From Sporobolomyces roseus (taxonomy: Eukaryota; Basidiomycota; Microbotryomycetes; Sporidiobolales; Sporidiobolaceae): a stretch of DNA of 64,000 bases. The translations under genes were made by a program, and so were the position numbers. The notes beneath the pieces are model-generated. The model worked only from the letters and a program-made list of their open reading frames with translations, was not told the DNA's origin and ran no database searches. Shown piece by piece: positions 37,545 to 47,075 of this stretch. How positions within the stretch are numbered: position 1 is the first letter of the stretch; each line of letters opens with the position of its first letter. The stretch lies in NCBI GenBank assembly GCA_016617785.1, contig JADILM010000007.1:930001-994000 (forward strand). Direction: 5' to 3'.

Positions 37545-38269
37545 GACAAGCGTGGACTACGACAGAACTGTTACGCAAAGAGAGAAAGTGAAGAGAAGCA
37601 AAGAGAAGCGAGAGATGTTGAAGCGAGAGAGAGGGAGAGCTATATTCAGTATTCAGTCGATTCGGCAGCAGCACCATTTTGAGCTTGTTGTTCATCGTCG
37701 GAATCAGCAGCTTGAACTCGCTTCTTCCTCTGCTTCTTCTTCTTTTCCTTGTCTTGTGACTTGTGTTTCCTAGCAGCGGGAAGCAATTCAGGAGCGATGT
37801 GAGGAAGAACTCCTCCTAAAGATTATTCGAGGGAGGTCAAAGAGGGAATCAGTTGAGAGCTTGATTGGAATTCAAGAGGGAGTGGACTCACCTTGTGAGA
37901 TCGTAACGTTGCCGAGGAGACGATTCAACTCATCGTCGTTGCGAACAGCGAGCTAAGAACGGGAACGAGTGAAAAATGAGTTGAATTTCGAAAAATAGTC
38001 ATTGTGAGAAAGCTCACTTGAATGTAACGAGGTACGATGCGCTTCTTGCGATTGTCTCTTGAGGCATTACCTGCGAGCTCTATGATCTCGGCGACCTGTT
38101 TTCGAAAGTGAAGTCGAGAGTCAGCTCTTGCGAAAGGAGAGGGAAAGGAAGAATCTGAAATCTCACGAGATATTCGAGAACTGCAGCCATGAATACGGGA
38201 GCACCAGCAGTCAAACGATTCGAGAACCTACCCTTCTTCAAGTAACGACGGATACGAGCGGGAGGGAAC
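37545..38269 (-). repeat. Right arm of a 0.72-kb inverted repeat
   Basis: This arm is the reverse-complement partner of 29808-30530. It begins at the acceptor just before the FPPARIRR codons of the H2A-like gene and runs about 100 bp beyond its stop codon. Sequence beyond both ends is unrelated to the other arm's flanks by eye. Confidence 0.85.
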
Positions 38270-38494
38270 TGAAAAAGAGAACGAGATTGACTTTTCATCA
38301 AGTCGATTCAACGGAGATGAATAAAGCCATTCTGTCGCTCACAACGAGTCCAGCTTTCTCTATGACGCGTGAGAGTGGTCTGTTAGCTTCTCCGGAGCGA
38401 AGATAGAGAGAGAATGAGACGAACGAGCTGCATTGACGCTCTTGGTTCCCTTCTTCTTTCCTCCAGTGGTAGACTTTCCTCCTGATTGAGACAT
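37646..38494 (-). CDS. Divergent histone H2A-like protein, complete copy
   Basis: The ATG at 38492-38494 starts [20 protein letters not shown], a basic tail like that of core histones. A short exon then gives [10 protein letters not shown], followed after an intron by [61 protein letters not shown] and [15 protein letters not shown]. Unlike common H2A it has FPPAR where FPVGR is usual and PRYIQ where PRHLQ is usual. It carries a C-terminal tail of about 45 residues that is first Lys-rich ([11 protein letters not shown]), then acidic (DSDDEQQ), without the SQE/D phosphorylation motif of H2A.X. The acidic-patch glutamates in EYL, EII and EL are kept, and the DEE of helix 3 is DDE. The first intron is uncertain: a 35-nt intron is needed to keep frame with the splice I prefer. 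Protein class is firm; whether it is the main H2A or a variant is open. Confidence 0.82.
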
Positions 38495-38774
38495 CCTATG
38501 TACGATTGAGGGTGCTTTGAGTTGAAGTGGTGGACTTGAGGTGAGAAAGTGAAAGGAAGAGGAAGAAGAGTGGAAGAGAAAGTTGACTTTGAGTAAACTT
38601 CGAATCGCTCGAATTTTCGCAACTCCAACATTTCGCAAGTTTCATTTCTACTTGCTTTCACAAGCTCCAGAGGAGGATTGAAAGGCATCGAGGATCATCG
38701 ACGAGTCTCGCGGGATGCAGCTCAGAACAACAACAGAAAACACAAGTATGCTACAAAAGACTATCTCCCTCTGT

Positions 38775-41700
38775 TCACCAGATCCTAACCGTTCCCAACA
38801 CGCTTTCTCTCCAAGTCCCCCTCCCAGCACTCTCCTCAACCTCTTCTCGCTCTCCCTCTCCTTCTTCTCGCTCATCGATCGATTCCTCCCTTTCCCTCGT
38901 AATATTCGAGCTCGTTTGCGTCGACCCTCTCCTTAGCAAAGTACTTCCAATCGCACCCGTTACTGTAGAAGTCGTCGTACGAGGAAGCATGAATGACCTG
39001 ATTGAGGCTAGAGGAGGATAGAGAGGTAGAGTTGCAGGTCGTTCGAGAGTCGATCGAAGTCGTGGTCCACTCAGCGAGAGAAGTGGGAAGGCGTCTTCGT
39101 CGAAGTGGCATCGTGCGAACTGAAGTTGCTCGAGTGACTGCAAGCAAAGCTATCCCCGATCAGCTGCGATTCACAGGCACAAGATCGGAGAGGCCCTCAG
39201 CTCACCTGTTCTTGCACAGCGATTTCTGCATCCAACAACATTCTCACAACTTCTTTAAAATCCTCCGTTCGTTCGTCTCGGATGAAGTCCATTTCGGCGC
39301 AAGTAATGTTGAGAATTGTTTCGCATCGAGAAAGTTGGTCGACTTGATCTGCTCGCTCGAGAGTGCCGAGGCGATTCAGTCGACGGTATTCGGCTAAAGC
39401 TTGTTTGTGATTCGCGAGTAGCGCCTACAGGGATGGAGAGATGTCAGGTGAGAAGGGAAGGGAAGAGAGGAGAGAGGAACGAGAAAACGAACGGCGTGTT
39501 GAGTTGCTGGTTGAGAGAATTCTTGCAAGATGAGCTGAACGGCGGGAAGATCATTGCGAGCCTGTACGAAAAACCGCTCGTCGACTCGTCAGCCATATCC
39601 AGATGGGAGTCTCGAGAGAAGACGTACGGTTTCCTGAACGGAATCTGCGATACTTGCGAGAGCCTCCGCACTGGCTTGAACAGCTTTGCTCAGCGAGAGA
39701 GCGGCTGTACAAACTCCGCCGACAATTCATCAGAGCCAAAGAAGCTTGATGAGGGGACGAATGAGCGTACGATCATCCTCTTCTCTCCAGCTCAACGCAC
39801 CGTGCTCATTCTGTATCCTCCATTCCTTCGCTCTTCTCGCCGATTGCGCTACTTCACTCTCATTGATACCAATTGCCATCTCTTCAGCAGACCTGACTGA
39901 ATCGTAGGAAGTCGGAGGTAGAGCGAGACCTGCAACTAAACGACAGAGCGAAGTAGCGAGAGATCGAAGTGAAACCGCGTTATCTGATCACAGACCATCT
40001 CGTCAGCTTTCAAGATTCGGCGACAGAAATAGACGAGGAAGCTCACCTCGCAAAGTTTCTCGGTGTTTCTGTACCGCCGTCTCGACGTTTCGAGCCCCTC
40101 CACCAATCTCGATTGCTTTGGTGTGCCTTTCGAATCGTTGACCGATATCTTCGGCTTCGTTGACGTCGGTATTGAATTCCGGATGAAAGACACGAGCGAA
40201 GAAGAGAGGAGTGGTTGAGGTCGAGCTTGTCGAGAGTAGCTGACGAAGATCCTGTGTCGTATTCGACCTCGAATATTCAGCATCCTAAGATTCCAAATAC
40301 ACGAGATCGGTTGGGACTCACCTTATCTTCTTGAAACGACAAGAATCCTCTGACTTCCTCCGTTTCCCTCAACACAGGATGTCTCCCAACTTTCCCCATC
40401 CACCTTTCCAAATTCCTCCTTCTTTCTTCCACGAACTCTTCCGAGAACCTTGTTGCTCCAAACGCTTTTGGCGGCAGGGGCGGAATGGAGAGTAACGAAT
40501 AACGGGCAGTGAGGAGTTGATGTAGGATTACGAAGTGCGAGTATCGGCGAGAAACGGTGAGGGGGTCAGGAGAGGGTTCGAGAGAGGAAGTGGAAGGGAA
40601 GTAGGTCGTGAGCTTGAAAGAGGTGTATGGGTTCTCGCCGAGCGGGGAGAGTTTGCGAGGTGAATGGGTTTGAATTATCAAAGGTTCACTCGTACTTCTC
40701 CAAGATGGTCCCTCCTGTGGGTCGTCTAGGTGCAAATCAGTACAGCTTGTTGACTGATGAGTGAGGATGACCTACGTCGATATCCCAGATTTGAGTATCT
40801 TCTCCAATCTCCTCATCAAATTCATCCCCTTTCTTAATCCATTCCATTACATACCCTTTCCCACTCATGACACCCAGATGTCTACTCAGTCTTTCTTTCT
40901 TCGCTAGGATCGAGTGTCGTTTGTGAGAATGAGCGAGAATGCTGGCTCCGGGAATAGACAAGCCTCCGAGTAGGTAAGAAGCGGTTGGAGGAGCGGAGGG
41001 TGCAGAAGCGAGACCTAATCGATAGAGAATACTTGAGCTGGATTGAGCAGTGGGTCGAGATCTAGTCGAGAGAGGAGGGTGTGAAGTCGAACTCGCTGTC
41101 GACGGAGTTGTTTCTGCGAGAATTTGATGAGGTGGTGCGCTGAGGGGCGACTCTTCAGCAGTTTGAGTGCTTTCCGTCCTGTCTGATAGCTGGTCATTGA
41201 GCTCTTGCTCCGCCTGGCGGGAACTTGAAGTTTCCTCATCGTCGGCATTGATCGATCCTCCTTGACTCGCTGCCTCTCCCTCATCTCCCCTCACCGATTC
41301 TCCCAATGCCTTCTCTCCCTCATCGGTATCTATACCTCCCGCTCGATGCCTGCCAATCTCTGTAATCTCCCGTTCAAGCACTTCTTCTCCCTTCGCATTC
41401 TCCAATTCAATCGGTTCGAATTCCGTCCCGCTAATAACCAAATGTCTTCCAATCGACCTCGTCGCATCAGACCCGGGAGAGATTGGAGGCGATTCGGATT
41501 CGTCTTTCTGAATAGGGGGAGACGTGGAGGAGAGCTCGAGCGGAGGATGAGAAAGGGGTACTTCGGCTTGATCGGAGCTAGGTGAGAATACAGGTAGAGG
41601 GACAGGCACTGGAGAAGGAGAAGACGGAGAGCTATCGGAGGAAGGAAGAGGCGATTGAGCTCGAGCGGCGAGAGGCGAGATTGGGGTTTCGTCGAGAAAC

Positions 41701-42908
41701 GGCGAAGGAGGTTCTTCTGTCGTTGAGTTGGTCGAGACTCTTCGTTCGCTGACCTTGATCGCTTCTACTGAAGTGCTGGAGGTACATTCAGTCGTTGAAT
41801 CGACGTACTGCAACTCATCATCATCGTCAGCTCGCCTTCTCTTGTCTTAACGAAACCTCTCACGAAGACTTACAGCATACCAACCTCTCGGGACCAAACC
41901 CCTCCCATCTTCCCCGACTGATCTCAAATAACCTAAACTCCAACCACCCCCTAAATCCTCCACTTCAATACAAAGTTCGGTTCCTCCCTCGAACGAGAGT
42001 TCTCCGAAGGATGATTCGCCTGTGAAAGGGTGGAGGGAAATCGCGAGGAGCGGGTTCGGTGGAAGGTCTAATTGAGGGGAATCTGAGGGGAGTGGGCGAG
42101 GTGGATCGGGATTCGAGGAGATAGAGCGAGTGGGTTCGTCGGAATTGAGTAAGATTCGATCTTGATCTTCTTCCTTCTCTCGCTGCATCTTTCCTGATGA
42201 ATCTTGATCTTTGTTGATGTCGACGTCCAGCTCGGGAGGTAAGAGTGGATTCTCTTTCCTCGGATCGAAATAAATACTTTTCCTCTTGATCGTCCCTTGT
42301 CCCTCCTCGATTCCTCCAACTCTCAAAGTCGCACTCGCACTCTTGAAGCTTTGATTCGAGGAAAGATCACTTCTACCTTCCTTCCGACGACGGATCGAGG
42401 TAGTCGAAAAAAGTTGGCTCATCGTCGGTTCCTCCTCCTCCTCCTTTATCGTTCTTCGTTCCATCTCACCCTCATTGATCTTCCTCGCTTGCACCACCTC
42501 TTCCGCCTCTTCCTCTTCTCGGTCTGCTCTAGAAATCCCTTTGGTCGTCCCGTATTCCTGATCTCGCGCTTGATCCCCCTCCGACTCGTCTTGTCCGTAA
42601 TTACTCCATCTAGGCATTTCACCTCTCCTCCCCCTACCTCCACCGTTTCCCTTGCTTCTCTCCTGCCTGACAGTCCCTTCTCCATCCTCTCGTGAGACCT
42701 CTTGATGATGCTGATCAGACAAGAGAGTTGAGTTGCGTGAGATGGTAAGGTGGAGGGGTTTGGGCGGCAGAGGTGGGGCGGGGAGTCGAAGAGTCGCTTG
42801 ATGAGCGAGAGGTTGTGAGGTGGAAGGGCGAGAGACGGGAGAAGTTGGAGTTGAACGAGAAGAGGAACTTGAGGGCAATTGAGAGGGAGGTGGCATTCTG
42901 AAAGGCAT
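38775..42908 (-). CDS. SH3-PX-BAR sorting nexin (SNX9-like architecture)
   Basis: A membrane-remodelling adaptor. On the minus strand the N-terminal 250 residues are Ser/Pro- and charge-rich, with proline runs (LPAPPLPPKP). An SH3 domain follows at about 42030-41870 (HPFTGESSFGELSFEGGTEL; GGGWSLGYL; GLVPRGWYA). After an intron come about 300 acidic, Ser-rich residues, then the PX domain at about 40660-40330 (TVSRRYSHFVILHQLL, SIPPLPPK, RRNLERWMGKVGRHPVL). The BAR-like region then spans many small exons (VFHPEFNTDVNEAEDI, IGGGARNVETAVQKHRE, SKAVQASAEALASIADS, LAEYRRLNRLGTLERADQ, EVVRMLLDAEIAVQEQ). The C-tail ends at 38775. The order SH3-PX-BAR matches SNX9/18/33, which couple endocytosis to actin; the PX domain should bind phosphoinositides. 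Internal splice sites in the BAR part are by-eye choices. Confidence 0.85.
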
Positions 42909-43171
42909 ATTGCTTACTACGATGAGTGATTGATCTAGACAGTGATAGTTAGCTGCAGTCAGCGAGAGAAAAGCGAGAGGAGAAAGGAGAAAGGAAGAGA
43001 GGTGTTTTGCGGAGAAAGGGGAAAGAGAGAAAAGGTAGGTGCACTTCTGATCCTCCTCTCCTTCGCAAAAAGAGAAATGGGACGACAGAGAGAGCTAGAT
43101 ATAACAACAAGAACTATACGACAACAAAGAAGAAGAAAACCAACTGAAACAGAAACGGATCCCAAACTACT

Positions 43172-43770
43172 TATCTCGCAGAAGTTTGTGAAGCTCCTCT
43201 CTTTTCTTCTTTCAATCCATCCAACATACTCGGTGGTGCATTCTCAGCACCCACTGTATTTTGTTGGAGAGTTTAGAGTGTCAGCCTCAAGTCTCGTCAA
43301 AGTGGAGAGGAAAACAAGCTCACCAGTTTGAGGTTCTCCAGCTTCTTTCTTTAGCACTCTCGACTCACCCATGAATCCCAGATAAAACAATCTACTCTGT
43401 TCACTTCTCGTGTTCGCCTACTCGCACGATTCCTCTCCTCTGCATATTAGGCCGGTCCTTTTCGTCGAGCAAAATCGAGAAGAAAAAGGCAAAGGGAAGG
43501 GACGCACGAAGAATAGATCCAATTCAGACACATTCGCAAACTTGCTAATCCTGACTGGATACTCTGTACTTCCTCTTGATCCACTCGAGTTCTCCAACAA
43601 CTCCCATTCTTGCGCAGAAGGGATTGAAGAGGTTTCGTCGAATGAAATACCGGAGGAACGATTAACCCATACTCGAGAGAGTCGGGGAGAGGTGGGTAAG
43701 CGTCCACCTCCTGTTCCTATTAGGATTGATCTATGGGAGGAGGAGAGTTAGTGGGGGAAAAGAGAGAAAG

Positions 43771-43813
<43 letters not shown>

Positions 43814-44155
43814 AGTTTACTTTATTCGAACTAGTTCAGAGAATCTGACATGTATCATCAATTCGTCGTCTCCCTCCTGACTGTCGAGACAGCCAGCAGT
43901 CCAACCACCCTCGCTCTGTTCCCCTTGAAGAGTTCCCTCGATCTCTTCGTTACTCTTGACGGTATCTTTAGTATCCAATGGTCTGAGTATCCTTTGTAAG
44001 TGCGTGGTATCCTCTGCGTTGAGTACGTATGAACCAGATTCGAGTAGGAATGGATAGAGAGAGATAGTCGATGAAGTTGAAGAGGAAGAGAGCGAGAGAG
44101 TTTGTGCGTTTTGATGGTCGAGATCTACACTTGTTAAATCATCTGCGCAGTTCAT
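43172..44155 (-). CDS. PITH-domain protein
   Basis: A small protein consisting mainly of a PITH domain, found in proteasome-interacting thioredoxin (TXNL1) and PITHD1. I start it at the ATG at 44153-44155 (MNCADDLTSVDLDHQ). The fold's landmarks are LYPFLLESGSYVLNAED, DDELMIHVRFSELVRIK, then after an intron (43737-43814) SILIGTGGGRL, WVNRSSGISFDE, QEWELLENSSG, YPVRISKFANVSELDLFF, and, after a further intron, SRLFYLGFM. The last exon ends ASQTSAR with the stop at 43172-43174. No thioredoxin domain precedes it, so it resembles PITHD1 rather than TXNL1. The first intron contains a long pyrimidine microsatellite. It is divergently paired with the chitinase gene. Confidence 0.83.
43771..43808. repeat. 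(GA)n / (CT)n microsatellite in a PITH-gene intron
   Basis: An uninterrupted run of about 17-18 GA dinucleotides on the + strand, which is a CT tract in the sense orientation of the PITH gene's intron. Confidence 0.9.
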
Positions 44156-44237
44156 ACTATGGGATTCTTCTCTTGTGAGTGTGAGAGGGAAGAAGTAGGA
44201 GTTGGTTTCATCTGCCAGTGTTTCCCTTTCAGCGTTT
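44156..44237. promoter_or_regulatory. 82-bp bidirectional intergenic region PITH gene / chitinase gene
   Basis: Only 82 bp separate the two start codons of oppositely transcribed genes, if both start codons are right. Both promoters and 5' leaders must overlap in this stretch or extend into the neighbouring coding sequence. Confidence 0.55.
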
Positions 44238-46177
44238 ATGTCATCAACTCGATATACAGCTCTATCCACCTCACCGAGTACTCCAGCTAAACCTGCTAGA
44301 TCCAATTATCACCGCTACTTTGCCGTCCTGACAGGATTCGTCATTATTGGATTGTTACACCGCTTTCTCCCTCTTCATCTTGAAAAGGGTCAATCAACAC
44401 TCTCGAACTATTCCCCAATGAGTAACCTACCTGAACCAAATGGCAAAGTAAAGTACGTTCTCCTCCTCCTCTTCCCTTCTCTCCCAGACTCGCATTGACC
44501 CCCCCCTCTCTCACTTTTCGCAGTGTCGGATACTTTACAAATTGGGGGTAACTTGCTCTCTCCCTCTCTCTCTTCCTCTCCCTCACTACTACTTACGTCG
44601 GAACTGTTTCTAGTATCTACGGTCGAAATTACAAACCTCTCAAAATCCCTCACACAGACCTCACTCACATTCTCTATTCCTTCGCAAACTTGAAAGAGAC
44701 TGGCGAAGTACACTTGACAGACAGTTGGGCAGATCAAGAAGTAAAGCTTTTTCTTACCTCCTCTCCTCTCTTCTCTTCTCATTCGATCGACGGACCGAAC
44801 GAGCTGAAATTATTGAGAAATGGGATTGATAGATTCATTATGAGAACGATTCTTGGAATGATTCAAACGCTTCTTCAAACTTGTATGGAAACCTGAAACA
44901 GTTGTACCTCTTGAAGAAGAAGAATAGGAGTTTGAAAGTATTGTTGAGTATCGGAGGGTGGACTTATTCAGAACATGGGAAATTCGCGAGAGGGGTCGAG
45001 GGGGATCAGAAACGGGCAAAGTTTGTAGAGAGTGCGGTAGGTTTGGTAGAGGATTATGGGTTGGATGGGTTAGATATTGATTGGTGAGCGCACTTCTTTC
45101 GAAATTCGACGATAGAGACGGGAGAGACTGATTCAGGATTTGAGCGTGGTGAATAGGGAGTATCCGACTAATGAGAAGGAAGCGAGGGATTACGTGTTGT
45201 TGTTGAGGGATTTGAGAGAGGGTTTGGATAGACTCGCGAGCGAGAAAGGTATGAGATTACCACAGGGATTCGAATTGACTATTGCTGCTGTACGTTTTCT
45301 TCTCGCTCCTGACTCAGCTGACGTATAGCTGAGTTAGAAGAAGAACGGCACAGCCCTGCGGTCCGAGCACGTATGAGAAATTGTTGGTGAGGGAAATGGA
45401 TCAATACTTGTCTTTTTGGAATTTGATGGCGTAGGTTCTCTCTCTCTCTCTCTTTCCTTTATCTGGCAATAGTTTGGCTGATAGTAGTGAGTCTCATAGG
45501 TACGACTACGCGGGTTCATGGGATTCAGTAGCGAATCATCAAGCGAACTTGTTTGGTACTTCTCCTGATTCACTTTCGACTGATCGAGCGATTCGATTCT
45601 ACACCTCTCAAGGAGTACCCGTACAGAAACTGGTACTAGGTACATCACCCTCGCTCTCCCTTTTCTGTTCGTGCTCGCTGACAGGAGGAATGCAGGTATT
45701 CCGTTGTACGGGAGATCATTCACAAACTGTAAAGGACCTGGTCAACCATTCCAAGGAGTCGGTCCTGGGTCATGGGAAGCAGGTAAACTTGAAACTCCAT
45801 CTCTCCTCCCCTCTCCTTCTCGCTAACCCTACTCTTCTCGAACAGGTTCCTACGATTACAAAGTTCTCCCCCTCGCCTCTTCTCAAGAACACTATGATCC
45901 CCACCTAGTCTCGACTTCCTGTCTCACTCAAGCAAACGAATGGATCACTTATGATTCCCCTTCGTCCGCACTCGCAAAAGCTGAATTCATCAACACGAAT
46001 TCACTAGCTGGAGCGATGTATTGGGAGTTGAGCGGCGATAAGGAGAGGGGTAACGGAGGGATCGTCGCGATTGTCAAGGATAAATTGGCGCAAGTGGGAA
46101 TGGATAGAAGAGAAAACTGTTTGGTTTATGAGAAGAGTAAATGGTCGAATTTGAGAAAGGGAATGCCGAATGAGTAA
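44238..46177 (+). CDS. GH18 chitinase with N-terminal membrane anchor
   Basis: A class V/family 18 chitinase. The ATG at 44238 ([16 protein letters not shown]) is followed by a hydrophobic segment ([18 protein letters not shown]), placing the enzyme as a type II membrane protein or one with a long-N-region signal. Catalytic core: VGYFTNWG (on a 24-nt exon, 44524-44547), [31 protein letters not shown], then the active-site motif DGLDIDWEYP, where Glu is the acid/base and is intact; an intron splits the Trp codon before it. Further on are [24 protein letters not shown], and [10 protein letters not shown] near the end. The protein terminates at 46175-46177 with no chitin-binding domain seen. The expected role is wall chitin turnover. 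Confidence 0.93.
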
Positions 46178-46269
46178 CTTGGCTTGGGGAGGAGGGTGTA
46201 TAGGAGGGAATGTAGATAAGCCCTAATATACAGAGGGTGAGGGGGCGATAATACAGACACTCCGATTTC

Positions 46270-46908
46270 TCATTTTTGCTTCGGTTTCGATGCGAAGTTG
46301 AGTTCTCCCGACTTTCGGCGTTTCTCCTTCTCCATTCCGACTCTTCTCTCGCTTTGATACCATACAACAAGATCGTCGAGCTCGTCGCGATCTTGAGAGC
46401 TAGCTCGGGAGAAGGGAAGTCGCTCAGTTTTCAAAACCTTCTCAATCTCCTGAACTCTCGAACTCGTAGACGTCGACCGTAGCTTCAAGGAGATACTCGC
46501 TTCACTTCGTTGGCCACCCTCGCTCCAGGACCTCGTCGACACCTACCTATATCCGACTATGCGTCTCCGAAAGATCGTCGCTTCCTCCTCTTTCCCCAAC
46601 CACGAACTCCCCTTCCGGCCTCTGAGAGGACTCACAAAGGGCACATCTCGTCTCCACGTTCGCCACTTCGGCGACAGAGTCTCAAGCGTTCCCTTCAAGA
46701 AACTACGACGACAGATTCCGCATCGGCAGGACTTTCTCAGGACTTCTCTCTCGTCGAAGTGAGGAGAAAGTTTCCCTTCCGATAAAGTCAGCTGATAGCT
46801 GAATAGTGGAGGCTTACCAAGGTCGAGGCTTCCCAAGGGGAAAGATAGTGAATTGCGAAGCTAGACAAGTCTAGCTCAAAGGCTGAAGCGAGGGTGAGCA
46901 CCACCATC
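46270..46908 (-). CDS. Possible small protein, function unknown
   Basis: A tentative gene on the minus strand between the chitinase and aldehyde dehydrogenase genes. An open frame at 46836-46543 with a Cys cluster (RKSCRCGICRRSF) and charged sequence can be joined by a 51-nt intron to a frame at 46490-46270 (STSSRVQEIEKVLKTERLPF, DELDDLVVWYQSERR) ending in KPKQK at the stop at 46270. A 41-nt intron with a branch-like CTAGAC would connect the ATG at 46906-46908 to the first frame. No family is recognised. The alternative is that this is only the chitinase 3' flank and the dehydrogenase promoter; an overlapping open frame on the + strand (46510-46785) shows that open frames are cheap here. Confidence 0.33.
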
Positions 46909-47075
46909 ACTCCGAGGTTCCGATCCGAAGTTTGCGCTTCGGAGATGGGTCGTCCCCGCGATTCTTGAAGCAAAGTTTCTCAGGTGATTTTTTGACTTGA
47001 AACCTTCGCTCTCTCTCTCACCCTTTCCCTCCTTACTTCTTCTCTCTCACTCCACATCACAAAACAACAACAACA

